From contig NW_002060950.1 of NCBI RefSeq assembly GCF_000150275.1, forward strand, positions 1,166,106 through 1,230,105: DNA of 64,000 nucleotides. The letters run 5' to 3'. The DNA is from Trichoplax adhaerens. Its lineage: Eukaryota > Placozoa > Uniplacotomia > Trichoplacea > Trichoplacidae. The notes under the pieces were generated by a model. That model was not told where the DNA came from and did not search any database. It worked only from the letters and a program-made list of their open reading frames with translations. Of the stretch, positions 39,776 through 53,200 are shown piece after piece (positions within the stretch are counted from its first letter, which is position 1; every line of letters begins with the position of its first letter). The position numbers and the translations under genes are program-made.

Positions 39776-40019
39776 CTTCCCCCCCCCCCCCCCCCCCTAA
39801 ATTAAACTTACTACATGTTTGTCAAAATCTACTGCAAACGTACAGTCAACTCTTAGGATGATTTCGAAAGCATCAAGTTGGTAAGATATGCTAGGCACTA
39901 GAAACGTATTTACGCTAGAAAATCTCACGTTGCATCTTGTTCGTAATCTTTTCATCATAGTATCAACAACTAATTAATTAATAGAATACAGTAGTAATAA
40001 TAATATTGGAAAGCTAGGC

Positions 40020-43000
40020 TTAAAATGTCTCTTCTTGCTTATTTTCTGGTTCGGGTTCAACAGTCACTTCTTTGCTATTTGCCTCCAACTCTTTGATTTC
40101 CGCGATTGCAGTAGCTTCAAGTTCCTAGTTAAAATTTACAACCGAATATTAATAAAGAGAAATAAAATGAATTATTAAGCGAAAACAATACATCTTATAT
40201 TGTATTGCGTTATGATAGCATCGTACCTCCTTTGCATTTCGTATCTGCTCATTCATTCCATGTACATCACTTGCATACTCTGATTCAAATAGCTTAACTC
40301 GAGATAGATTATTTTCCTCCGCCAATTTCAATCTTTCCATCTAAAAGTCAAAAAATATTCAATAATTCGTGAGGGCAATTTATTTAAAAAATTGAGCGTA
40401 CAGTAACTGGCTGTAGCGCAATATAACTATAATTATAAATTACTGATAAATGGAAAACAATTTCAATGAAGCATCAACGTACGCTAATTTCGTTCAATTC
40501 GTTTAAGGCTTCTTGATTCGCTGTTGCCATAGCATCAATCTCATTTTTATGCCTGTCTTCCATTATAACTGACTCTGATTGCTGTTTTTTCCTCTCATTT
40601 TCTATAAGCTGAAAATAAGATCGTGATATAGATGCATCAATTTAAATTCAAACTGTAATACGTTACTTCAACATTGCATACGTCGTTAAGCTTTTCCTTA
40701 AATTCAATGGTGTTAGCTTTGTAGGGGCGTAACTGTTTTTTAAACTGAATGGTAGCATTCTTTAGTTCGTTTCTTTGTAATTTTGGTAGCTTCTTACGTT
40801 CCATCTTATGTTTTCGCAGCAGTTCTTCTTGTCTAAATTGGCAAAGCCGTTTATGTTGATCTAATTCCTTTACAAGAAAGTTTAGGTAATTAGCTTGTAA
40901 AAGTCTATTCGATTACTTGGAGCACTTCCGCATGCCAAGTATTTGTATTATAAGCTGTATCAAGTTACCATAACACGCTTCTCTTCAAGGTGGGTTTTCA
41001 CCATTACTAGATAGTCATTTAGATATTGCTTCTCATGATTGGCAATATCTTCGATTAATTTTTCTTCTATAGACCATTTCATATTATGTAATTCTAGGAA
41101 TAAAAGATAGGGACATTACATTAATAAATAATCGATAGCTACAGTACCTACTTACTAATCTACATTGAAAAATTTCAATCAAGTTAAGAAACCTTTTACG
41201 GCTGCATGCTTCATTTTTAAAAATCCTAACTCTGAATTATAACTTGTTCTTCGGTGCTTTTGCTCCAATGTTTTAACCGCAGCGTTAAATTCAGTATGCA
41301 ATTTTTTCTCGTATTCCACCTCCTATACGATTCCATACAAATAATGGAATTATATAAAATAAAAAAATTGCATGTTAGTTCATTTAGTATAATATTTATG
41401 AATCAAACCATAAATTACATACCAATTGTTGCTTGTCAGTTTCTAGTGTTTGCTTCCACTGTTTTTTCATTTCCTTGGTATACTTCGGATTACTTTTTTT
41501 AAACTATCAGGATATATGTGTGTTAAGCAGGAAATTTTGTGTTGCTAGAAAGCATAGATCAATAATGATAAAAGGTTGCCCTCACTAGTTATATATATAT
41601 AATGCATACATCTTTTAACTTGGCCTGCGATGTCAATTTGCAAGTTTCTTTGTAGTTTTTAAAATCTCTATCCTGTGTATAAAAAATCATAATTTACCTA
41701 TAATAGTAACAAGCAGGCCATTCCTAAATTATTCCTGTACCTCTAACAAATTAGTACCTGATCATTTTGTAGTTTTTTGCGATAGATTTTAGTCTCTATA
41801 AGTTGATGAGAATTAAGCTTCTCAAGTTCTTTTCTTTGTTTTTTAAGTAATTGATCTATGTCATAATCTAGCTTTTTCTTCCACATCTACGTTCGCAAGT
41901 AAAATTAACATCATTCAGAACAGTTTTAAAGATCTAAAAACGCTTACTCCCATAATATATGTGTAAACTCGTAATTATCTTTGCCTGTAATTCAACGATC
42001 TTTTTCTTATTCAAATGGTCTATTTGAAGTCCAGTCTTTTCTAGTAAGCTAGTTAATTGCTTTTGCTGCAGCTGTTGTAGCGCTCTCATCTCTCTCACGC
42101 TGGCCGTCCTATGTGGTATGTGAATGTTGTCTAAGTAGCTAGTATCGATAACAATGCGATCCAGATTGATGACAATAACTAGTACCTTAAGTCTCGTAAT
42201 CTTTTCTTTACAGTTTCCGCGTAGGATTGGCTAATAATTTTTTTAGTAAAGTTATTTTCAGGAATTTTCACAGCTTTATCAGTTCTTACTCTTGTAAGGG
42301 TAAGATACTGATGACTCATTTTAGTGGACTATTTCAATAATTGTCATTAAGGAGAAAGATATACGCGTATATTAATGCAAGTACTTAATAGAATAGCTTT
42401 TCTCTTGATAAAGGAAAGTCATCGTAATTGATATATACCATAATATCTGGATCAGGAGCCCGAGTTACATTACCCTCAGACATTGCACGCGAGAATATGA
42501 AAGAACTTCCACTAGGTCTCCGTTCTTGCGCTGTACTATTGTTTGATGCTAAAACTTTAGAATAAGAATAATAGTTCATAATGTCACTTTGCAATCATCA
42601 ATAATTATTGCATGAAAATAGTTACGAAAGTTGCCTTTATTATTTTCTATTTACCGTGCAAAGAAATACTGCCGGGGAGAAGACTTTCATTTGGTTTAAA
42701 TGAACAGATTACGTTACTATACTGCCCGTCGTGAGATCCTAATAAAGATAGACATATTTTGTTCAGGTGTACGAACGATATTTTATCGCTACTTTTCTAT
42801 CTTAATATCAATAATCTGTTTACATTTTAATCTATACTATTTTACATCGACGCAAGAGACAGAGCAATAGTAAGATTACAGCGGTGTAACCTTCAGCTTA
42901 TACTACGAATAAATCGTAATTCATGAAATTGTATTAAATAACATCCACATCATAACTATCATCCTATTTTCACCTTTTGAATTTTCAGATGGCGTTTTAC

Positions 43001-46000
43001 TATCGTTACTATCTTGGCTGATGGAATCACCTGTAGAAGAGATGGTGCCATTCATTAAATCAGTACATTCTAAACTTATAGCAGTAGATTCTAAATAGCA
43101 GATATCGATATTATCAGACTAAGATCATTATCACTCGTAATACCATTTAATTGTTTGTTAACGCCTGAGACATCAGTGATTACACCATTAGTATTTTCTA
43201 TTGTTTGTTCTAGATTTTTGGCGTTTGGATCAGGTTTGGCATTGTCATGCTCAGCTTCAGAAATATGCATCGTATTGGTTTTATCCGTCATAGATTTAAC
43301 ATCGGCGGCATCTTTCACTTGGTTAGTTATATCAACGTAATCAACAGTATCAACTTCTGACATGGATCTGTTTTCGTCGAATTCATTATCAGTAAAACTT
43401 GATAGAGAAGTACTATCCGAATATTGCCCATCAATCGTAAGCCTAGATGGTTCAGGTGAATTTTCTGCAACTAAGTGACCATTTTCGGAAATTTCCTTCA
43501 ATAAAGTAATAAAAAAAGGATTCATTATTCTGCCTGCATAAGCATGAGGCCTGTCCGAAAGGCTAAAAGTATTGTACAACTTATTCAATCAAATACCGGT
43601 AAAGTTGAAATTTCAATGTTTTTCGCTCCTTTAGATAGTTGATATAATCTTTTCAATGGATTAATATCGTCAGTTCCATCAAGGAATGGATGCTACACTC
43701 GTAAAAGGTGAATCCGTCCAGAAATAATTAATACCAGGAAGTAAAGACGTGTTATAACTTTAATAGTGCTAAAGTTTTTTCTTGGTTTATCAGGTTTTAA
43801 CTCATCGCTGAATACGATATTGATACTATATTGTTTACTACAATAAATATATGCAAATTGGCATATTTCAGATGAATACTATTCTGAGATCGAACGTTAA
43901 GTACAGTATAGCATAACTGAGTGTACAAATTTCGTTAAATACTTACTTTTAGGAGTTGCTCTACGGTAGAGCGTCCAGAAGGATCCTTAACCAGGCATTT
44001 GCGCAGAAAATCATGAAAACTATCTGACCTATGTTAAATAAATTATGAAATGTAGACCAAAACGATTTAAGTTATGACTTTAATTAATTCCATTTGTCTA
44101 TGTTAGCAATTGTTACCATTTTGTATTAGAAGCAAGGATTGGAGGTTCTGCACGAACAATTTTAAATAATACACGAGTTGGTTGCATCTCTGCGTACGGC
44201 GGTTGCGATTCTGCTAGTTCAATTAAAGTTATACCTAACGACCATATATCCGCCTGTACAGTAAGTACATCAAAAGATAGAATCAGTGGATAATAAATCA
44301 TACGTGTATATCTGCTTTCAACGATTGAAATAGCCTACGATATCAGATAAAATTTTGAAAACCAATAATACATGGTGTATATGCTACGAATATACAAGTA
44401 TTCGTTGTACAAGACGTGTGTATATCAATGTTAACATTAATCTCCATAGCTCGCTTAAATCACCTGGGTATTATAGAGCGATTGTTTATCAGTCTCACAT
44501 GATATGACCTCCGGAGCCATCCTAAAAATTAGGCACATCGTTGCAAATAAAAATGCAATTTGCTGTTGAGAAATACCTCAATATTCTATATTAATAATGT
44601 CAAGCGTAAATTAATGTGTCTAGTACATTTGCAAAATCATGCTGATTAGACTTCATTAGTAATAACTTCATTAAATAAAGTGTAGTTATTGTTAATCTAT
44701 TTACCAGTATGGGGTACCAATATGTGTATTTCTTTTCTCTTGTGAACTCTTACAATATGCAGATACACCAAAATCGGCTAATGTTTTTAAAGTTCAATAA
44801 AGCACATTGTCAAAAACTAGTACATGATATCAGCCGGCTAATATTTTGTTATCTATTCAATGTGTGAGTCTTACCTAGTTTAACGATGCCACCTTCGGTT
44901 AGCAATATATTACCTGCCTTTAAGTCTCGATGAATAACGTGCTTAGCATGCAGTGATTGTAATACCTAGTATGCAAAAAACGTTAGCTTATAAACAAAAT
45001 CAGTCGAATTTAGATATGAAATATTAATATGTACCAGTACATGGTAATACTTTACTTTAAACATCAATCAATCAATCAATAAATATATTATCAACGTGTT
45101 AATGAACTACTGAGTCTAAAGTAGGCAATAACTTTCTACAGTATGTAGGATTAAGCAAATTGGTAAAATAGACTCGTATATCAGTCATCTTTTAGCGATA
45201 CTAATATTATCATTAGGTTATAGGCCTAACACGTTGTTGGAGCAAGATAGTCATTTTGACCTTACCTCTAATGTTTGCCTGCAAATCACTTTAATTTCAC
45301 TTTCACTTAAACTTCGATCAAGGTCTAATGTTGGAATAATAACATAATTTTATTGTGGCATTGACAATCATAAATTAGCAAAAAATTTTATAAATATTTG
45401 TATTAAATACGCGTATAAAAAACCTAAAGTAGCGTTAGAAAGAACGTTCATTTTATTCGCTTTACCCATTATGATGTTATCAATAGCTCCACCGGAACAA
45501 AATTCGATCATCATACATATATTATTGTCGTAGTAATAGGTTTCATAAAGGCCGACAAGATAGTCATGCTTGCATTCGCTTAAGATGTCAACTTCCACGG
45601 TAAGATCTTCAAAATCTTCATCACTCTCGATACTGATACTCTTAGCTGCAGCAATCGTTCCACTCACTTTATGACGAACCTACCCATTGGAAAGTGCAAA
45701 AAAAAATGACCTTAATGGATAACGGCGAATATGAAGTCTCAAACTTGTTCATTACCAATTTTACTGTTCGCTATTCGTGTATTAATAAACTCATCCTTCT
45801 ACAGCCTTAACGGGCAATTATATTTTTAATTAAATTTACAAAAATTGTAATTTTATTAAGAGTTGTATTATACTGTAGATTACTGGATCAAGACGATAGC
45901 ACTATTAGCTTTTCGGCATTCTCTTGATTATAATAATAAATGATCATCATTGATCGTTCCATGGAAAATAAAGTATTGCTATCGTGGCCAGTGTTTAACC

Positions 46001-48648
46001 ATTTTTACTGATCATTTTATGCATGACATGATATCCAAACACAATATGCAGTGATGTAAGCAATATACGCTATAGTGAATATAAAAAAATAATTTGCCAA
46101 CAATTATTGACATTCTACAGACTACCATTACAATACAACTGTTGTCTTTTAACTTTGCCTATTATAGAATTATTTTGATGAATCTATAAAAAAACTTGTT
46201 TATGATTAACCTACCAACGGCATTTCTGCCTTATGTTAATCAACATCAATGTCTCTTTATTGGCTGAGAATATTGCATTCTTTCCAATTGCAGATTACAG
46301 TACATGTATGAATTGGTTAATGAGTACTGTATTAGCAATTTGAATCAACTTGTAGGCGTTATTCTCATAATTTTGCCTCTACTTTAATTATCTGTACCGA
46401 CGACAAAGTGATACTGATCACGTCAATATGACATATTATTATTTTCTGCCTTACTCTTCCATCGATATATTAACTGTAGCCAAAGAATAATATTGATCAC
46501 AGTCATGTCAACTTAGTAAAACCAAGAAGTAAAAACCATTGTGCTTGTCATAACTGTTTAACTAACGGGTTAGAATTGTAAAGCAAGTCTAGTCGAGGTC
46601 CACTAAATTCTGATGGATATTATTCTCAGGAAGTTACTTTCGGCAAAAGTATTTTGCAGCAGAACAACTTTATCCTTCTCTACTATGCTTACTGCTGTAC
46701 TTTCCTAATTAATTATCTCTGTCTCTATCTGGATAGCCCTATAATTAATCAAAAGCTTCAATTGGATAGCCTTATAATTAATCAAAAAGCTTCAATTAAA
46801 TTCTATCTATTACAGTAAGCACGGTATGATCCAAAAGTAAAGTACTTGCTATCCGAGATAATTAAAGTTTAAGTTAACGTTATGCGGGAGGGTATTTTCA
46901 CTTTTAGTTGTACAATCATCGTCATTTTCAACTCGACGCAACGCTGTCTAAGTGAATTGTTCAGGCGAATTATGAAATGGGAATTGATCTTGACTCCGAT
47001 CAGAGTAAAAGTCTTTTTCATGTTTGCGTACGATGACAGTTTAAAGCTAAGCAACGTTGATTACGTTGTCATTATTCATAGATTAATATCTTATTTCAAT
47101 AGTGTCGGTCGTAAAATATCCAGCGAATTTTGTCATCCTTATCAGCCAAGAATGGTACCAAAAGGGGGAAAAAAAATTGAATTTAAGCTAAAACAACTAT
47201 CAAAGGCCCTCTATGCATCAGATGACAATTACTTTTATGGGCTATTGCACACATTCCATGATGGGATAGTAAACGATCATCTGCCATGTCATATTCTAAT
47301 CATGTAGCTATTTTTGGGATATTTTTTAAATCTTTTCCATTCATTGTCAACTAGCGATTTATTGCCAGTTATTATTTTACCTAATATTATTGTTATTTAT
47401 ATGATTATTTATTGCACTGCATCATGGCAAAGATACACGTAGTTGTTCACAGAGATCAGAGATAGCGATGAATTTGGATTTCTAATGGCAGGATATACTG
47501 TGCCCTTGAATAGAAGGGAATGATCAAGTGAAAAGATACTGTACTACTGTCGATGTCATTAGGTCAAGATCGACATCGATCGTTGCCTACTAGCCATAAT
47601 TGTTGATGGAAAATAAAAAGTTGAAAATTTCCTTGATAAGTGTACTGAACCAGGATCAATTCGATTAAACTATTCAAGCTGATGCGAGTAGTTCTTCTTC
47701 CCTGTTAGCGCAGCAAGATGAAACTTTTCAAATGAATCTTATTGGAAAAAAAACATTTTGGACTGTAGTCCATGATGCAAAAAGAAGGGAATTTGTAAAA
47801 TAAGGTATAAGCGTAGGCTTGATCATTCGCATGAACCGAGGGCATTACGATGGATTTTTTTTCGATCAGAATGATCGATTCTATCGTAGTTATGTGCTAG
47901 CAATCTTGATTGGCATACAATATGACTCAACGCTTGGCCATAATGAGTTGTGCAATAACGAGGGATGGAACATTTGGGTAGTTTTTGCTTATTCCAAGTG
48001 GAATCCAAGAGTTGGACAACACTTGCAACGCAAGTGTATATTTCTTTCTCTTGTATCGACTCAATCCGTTCATGTCTAGCACCATGTACCCTCTAGTCTT
48101 AGCTGATGATCGATCCCATCGTAGTTATGTACTAGCAATCTTGATTGGCATACAACATGACTCAACGCTTGGCCATAATGAGTTGTACAATAATGAGGGA
48201 TGGAACATTTGGGTAGTTTTTGCCTATTCCAAGTGGAATCCAAGAGTTAGAGAACACTTGCAACGCANATGTATATTTCCCCTCTGTCGAATCAATCAGT
48301 TCATGTCTAGTATCATGTACCCTCTAGTCTTAGCTGATCGTGATCATTTTCTATCCCATCCAAACTTATTGATACAAACAACGATAAAGCCTTGTCATGC
48401 CACGATAGTAAGCTTTTCAGTGAATTCATTTGATCATCATAACATACAATCTACCCATCATCAATTCCTGCCTAGAAAAATCTCCACCTTACCTTGTAGA
48501 CTTTGCCGAATGCGCCATCGCCCAATTCGCCAAGTTTTTCCCATTCGGAATACGGGTCAACATGATAGCGAATATAAGGATTCTTCGCTTTCTTCTTAAC
48601 GGGAGCTTTTAACGTGTTAAAGGATAACAATTTGGCTAGTAGGGGCAT
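40020..48648 (-). CDS. SLK/STK10: SLK/STK10-type Ste20 (GCK-V) serine/threonine kinase
   Basis: Complete model of 23 exons, 949 residues (human STK10 968), in phase throughout. Exons from the 5' end: 48493-48648, 45466-45679, 45266-45324, 44875-44965, 44705-44777, 44464-44521, 44117-44253, 43947-44028, 43597-43692, 43144-43495, 42974-43090, 42439-42548, 42186-42307, 41985-42108, 41758-41886, 41610-41672, 41423-41503, 41193-41322, 40969-41093, 40682-40867, 40483-40608, 40227-40340, 40020-40124. The kinase domain shows [13 protein letters not shown], catalytic Lys in [26 protein letters not shown] and ADIWSLG. An acidic Ser/Thr-rich linker (exons 10-12) leads to a long coiled-coil tail (exons 13-23) with KLPKLQR matching RLPKIQR of STK10. 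In animals this kinase acts on ezrin/radixin/moesin proteins and cortical actin. Intron 1 is 2.8 kb; the intron after exon 14 appears to be GC-AG. The exon 9/10 junction and the 53-bp intron after exon 10 are the least certain. Confidence 0.95.
46882..47307 (+). other. Unassigned 141-codon open frame in SLK intron 1, opposite strand
   Basis: An ATG-started frame of 141 codons, long for this AT-rich sequence and antisense to the kinase transcript. It begins [11 protein letters not shown] and includes [17 protein letters not shown] and [13 protein letters not shown] recognise no domain. It could be a retrocopy remnant, an exon of an intron-nested gene, or chance. Confidence 0.2.
47871..48340. 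repeat. Tandem duplication in SLK intron 1, 235-bp unit, two copies
   Basis: gtagttatgt(g/a)ctagcaat at 47886 recurs at 48121. Both copies run through aacgcttggccataatgag, ggatggaacatttgggtag and tattccaagtggaatccaag to catgtaccctctagtcttag. Identity is high. One ambiguous base (N) lies in copy 2 at 48267. The open frames that span this block come from the repeat and are probably not genes. Confidence 0.9.
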
Positions 48649-49068
48649 GTTGATGTAGGTAATCAAGGAATTTCGCTAATGATTATCCACACTTTCTTGA
48701 GATTTGCCAAGAAGGAGTGGAGGGCATTCCGCCGTAGTTTGCGGCAAGTCTAGTCGAAGTTTCCAGCTGGGAGTTTCCTCGCCCGCGTTGATGTCATCTT
48801 GAAGGTGTATTCTGCGCATGCTCTATAGGCATGTTCTCTTGCTACAGTGCCAGCCTCATTTGGCTGGGTGGTGATCAGCGTCGGTAGTACAGTATAGGGT
48901 ACCGTACAGACCTAGGATATAGTTGAAATGACTGGCAAAAATAGTTGACCAATTGGAACGTACACTGCCCAACGTCCATGATACAGTACTCAGTACTGTA
49001 CAGTACAGTGTACAGTGCACAGTACTGCTTCGGTTTAAAGGTGAATTCACTGTAATCAAACCCAACGT
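48649..49068 (-). promoter_or_regulatory. 5' region of the SLK/STK10-like kinase with TGTAC palindromes
   Basis: Lies directly upstream of the kinase start codon (48648, minus strand). A cluster at about 48885-49030 includes gtagtacagtatagggtacc, gtactcagtactgtacag and tacagtgtacagtgcac, all overlapping palindromic words. Local GC is higher than in the surroundings. A regulatory role is inferred from position and from the same words recurring upstream of other conserved genes here. Confidence 0.45.
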
Positions 49069-49430
49069 ACTGAACTAAACTGAACTAAACTAGACTAAAC
49101 TAAACTAAACTAAACTAAACTAAACTAAACTAAACTAAACTAGACTAAACTAAACTAAACTAGACTAAACTAAACTGAACTAAACGAAACCAATCTAAAT
49201 TAAACTAAACTAAACTGAATTAACGAAACCAATATAAATTAAACTGAACTAGACGAAACTAAACTGAACTAAACGAAACCAATCTAAATTAAACTAAACT
49301 AAACTGAATTAAACGAAACCAATATAAATTAAACTGAACTAGACGAAACTAAACTGAACTAAACGAAACCAATCTAAATTAAACTAAACTGCACTAAACT
49401 GAACTAAACGAAACTAAACTAATCTAAACT
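49069..49430. repeat. AACTA/TAAAC pentanucleotide array with 90-bp higher-order unit
   Basis: About 360 bp made of 5-bp steps (ctaaa/ctgaa/ctaga/cgaaa variants). The left part is nearly pure. The right part is a higher-order repeat: caatctaaatt occurs at 49191, 49280 and 49370, and caatataaatt at 49230 and 49320. This gives an 18-step, 90-bp unit, the first one a base short. It lies between the kinase promoter region and the 3' end of NUP107. Confidence 0.95.
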
Positions 49431-50297
49431 GTATTCTGCTGGGCAGTTTGCAAAATGACCGACTTCGCATACGGTTACGTTCATATATATATGCAAAGAC
49501 CGGCCGGTCTTTTTAGCACGGAACTAGAAAAGAACTGAAAAGCTGCAGCTAACTGTGTGCAAAGTCTCAGACTTGACCAATTGACATTGCACGTAACTAC
49601 AGTATGCCTGATAGGAAAGTTTCTGCTTCAGTTTCAGTCAAAAATTAAATCCTGTACATAACGGATTTATCCTCATCCGTTGATAACCATAAGCAATCAT
49701 GCCCCTGCAGAAATGAAAGCAAAACAATAGAGTCGTCCTCTACAACAAAACTATAAAGTTTCCCATTGAAAACGTAGAGGTTCTAGTTTCATTAGCACTC
49801 TTCTCTACTGGTTGCAGATAAATTTTTATAGTAGTCCGTGATGTTCAGCTTTATTTCCCATTGCCAAATATAAATACGCGCTATTCATTAATTTCAACAT
49901 AGAATTCATCAAAGATTGTACATTTTGCATAAGTTATCTTTTACCAATAAATCAAATTGCATATCGATTAATTGTAGCGCTCTCAGACTCTGGTAAATGA
50001 AGGAGCTACATTTCTAAGCAAAGATATCAAGACTTCATAAGGTACAAACAAAATTGCATATGACATTAACATGGCCTAATCATTAATTTTAACGTACATG
50101 TCATACTATAAAATTTTCTATAAATCCATTATATGCCACACTTGCTATGACAACAAGTATTCCAATCACAGCTATTTACCAAAACTAATATACAGAGATT
50201 GAAGAAATCGCAGTGCCGTTTACAGTCGAAATAATAAATTGTACATATAAAACAAATGATTGATATATTCCGATAGATGCACAAATGCTAATCCCTT
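49431..50297. other. Spacer between pentanucleotide array and NUP107 3' end
   Basis: No open frame of interest. It contains an AATAAA on the minus strand at about 49850, roughly 440 bp past the NUP107 stop, which could serve that gene. A short ggccggcc-like palindrome (accggccggtc) lies at about 49500. Confidence 0.45.
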
Positions 50298-53200
50298 CTA
50301 TTTGTCGTTATTTTCATCTGATAGTTGCGGTTGGCTTAATATTTCCTTCGCTGATTCACATAAAAGTCGTAGGAACTGTTGCAATTCATCAGGGCGAAAT
50401 GTCTGCAATGATGTCAAGAAATTCTTTAGCTTATTGTAATGAATATGATTTTCACTTACTATAAAGAGTAAACCAATTCTTTATACCTCGTATAATTTAT
50501 ATTGTTCAGATGCTATGACAACCGCCAATCGTAGGCTCTATAAATTATACGATAATCATATTAATACTAACAAGTGGATAATAAAAACATGAATGGTAAA
50601 ACACTGTTGCATTATAAACACCATAATAACTCAAATAACGTTCGTATCTATACTGGGTTCGATACATACTTGATCATACTGTTGAGTAGCTTGTAGTACC
50701 GTTTGTAACAAAAAACAGATCAAAGGTAAGCAAAGCTGGCGTAAAACTTCCAATTGATGTTTTCTAGATTCATCTACGACAGCATCCTATAGTATATATC
50801 ATAGACACAATGTATTAACAAGAAGAAATAAAGGAATTAGAGTCTCACTAAAGCTAGACTATCCGCAGGGTACGTACTGTTCGAGCATCAACCATCCAGC
50901 CGCCATCGACGAAGAGAAGCACATTGTATAATTTTTCAATGGCATCCTATATAATCGGTCGTAAACTACATATTTACCCACTAATACTAATATTGTACCA
51001 ATAAACATAAAGTCCAATACCTTGGAATATATTTCAATATTCCTTTCCCAACGTTCCAATTCCAACTAGAATCACAAACAGTGTAATACAAAAAAATGGG
51101 ATCTTATCTTTCATTTAGCTATATGATTTTACAAAGATTAGATAATACAAACCCGATATGCTTTTGTCTTTTCTTCATAAGCAATTTTAGCGATGCTTTG
51201 CTGTCTACTAATTTGAGTAACATGAGGTTCCTCCTGCATTACAATGAACATGAAAAAATCTTTCAAAATAAGATGCTAATATCTGATGAATCGATCCACT
51301 AATTTATACCGGTTTTCCGTGATAATACTGTTGAAACCATTCGGTGAAAGCTTCATGAGCATCCTTAAAATTAAAAAAATTCGAATCAACAAATGCCAGT
51401 TTCTACCTGATGGGCGTGCTATGAAGGTTAGCTACAATATTCAGAATAGGTTCTAGAATCTATACCAAATATGCTTGAATGCATAAAAATTCACGGATAG
51501 CATTATCGTCATCCGCAGGTAGATTGGATTCACCAGCCTATGCGAATGGATCATACAATTTTCAAGATAGCACCAATAACATTTGCTGACATCAATTAAG
51601 GATTACAAGTTTTAACACAAACCCTCGTCTGCCACTGCTTGTAGACGAGATCTATAGAACCAGAAGGCACTTTTGTGTAAACTTCTCTAGCTGCAGAGTG
51701 TTTTCTACATGCTATAGGTCGTAATAAGAATCTATAACAACTAATTTAACTCCATGACTGACAAATAATTAAATATTTATACCAATAAAGTATCTCATCA
51801 CGGCATTAGCATGTTTAATTGCTTCTATTCGCTGCGAGGGATTGAATATCATCCATTCAATAGCATCAATTTTCTCTCTATCAGTATCTGATATATCGCC
51901 ACTAATAATCTTGGTAATATCAATATTTCTTGACACATCACTCTATATATGAAAAGAAAGTAAATCTATCATAAAGACGGAAGCCAAGGTAAAAGTCAAT
52001 CTTTGATATCAATTAATTTAATTTTACACGTAAGATTAAAAATAAGTAAATAGTAAGTATTACTTACCCGTCTAAATTGATGAACACTAACAACGACAGC
52101 TTTCGTAATGGCATCAGTGTTAAGACCTGACAAAAATTACGGTAAACTCCAAAATGAACACATTCAAATTATACAAATAGTACTTTAAAACATTGCGAAT
52201 TTTCATACCAGCTTGCTCTCCAAGCAGCAAACACCTTTGTCGTTCAGATTTGTCATGGATGCCTAAGAATCAACAACGAATAGACTTCACTCAGACTTTG
52301 TGCACTCGAAATGTCAATACATCCATACAATTTGCTAACCTTCTAAGAATTTGGCGTATACTGCTATTTGTGATTGAGACGGTAACGCAGCAGTATATGT
52401 AGCAACCTTACAATTACAAGAGAATTGTGTTACACGCTTATGCGGCAAGCATAACAGGGATATTTGTATTTGTAATTATTATCAAGTCATACTAGTTCGA
52501 TTTTCCCAGCTTTGATTAGACCCTATATATATATGAACAAAAAGTTCCGCATCATTATTAATTTTAACATACACCACGATCCGCGCATATTGTAAGAATA
52601 TAAATGTCGTAATTATGTATTTACTGATAAGCAGGCTTACCTGAACGTAGAGTTCAATAACATTATCACAAACTTCGTCATTTAAATTTAAGCCGATACC
52701 TCTTAAGAACAAAGCAAGATGGGTCTACAATTGTAGATATAATACATCATCATTACGATTATTTCTATCCATTTCTAGAGAGAAAAACAACGGTTATTTA
52801 ATAAATACAAACAAGAAATCTAAGGACATCGGATGATCTTTCATTTGAACCAATCCAGGATATTGACTTTGCCAGAAAATCTGTTAACAGAATTTAAATA
52901 ACGTTTAGGTTTTTGAAGCTAATCCTTGTTGAAATCTCTTTATCCATCCTTACCATTTACATCATCTAGAATGACATGTTTTTGAGCGGTTTGGTAGTAG
53001 CAACTTGCGTGATGTCGAACGCTCTATAAGAATATTTTTTACAAATTATGTATATTAACATAAGTATTAACAAACAACATAAACATTACAAAAGATGGTA
53101 ATACCTCGTTGGAATTATTATCTAGAGCATCAAATATTTTCTCTGGATTTAAACTACAGTTGATTAAATAAATACATAAATTAATATAATTTAGTACAAA

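Noticed and set aside
47819-48599. Plus-strand frames of 86 and 204 codons over the kinase first intron
   Set aside because: They follow the 235-bp tandem duplication, include an N, and run antisense into kinase exon 1.
49069-49430. Pentanucleotide array as a telomere or CRISPR-like array
   Set aside because: The unit is not an animal telomere repeat, it is internal between genes, and it has no spacer-repeat alternation.
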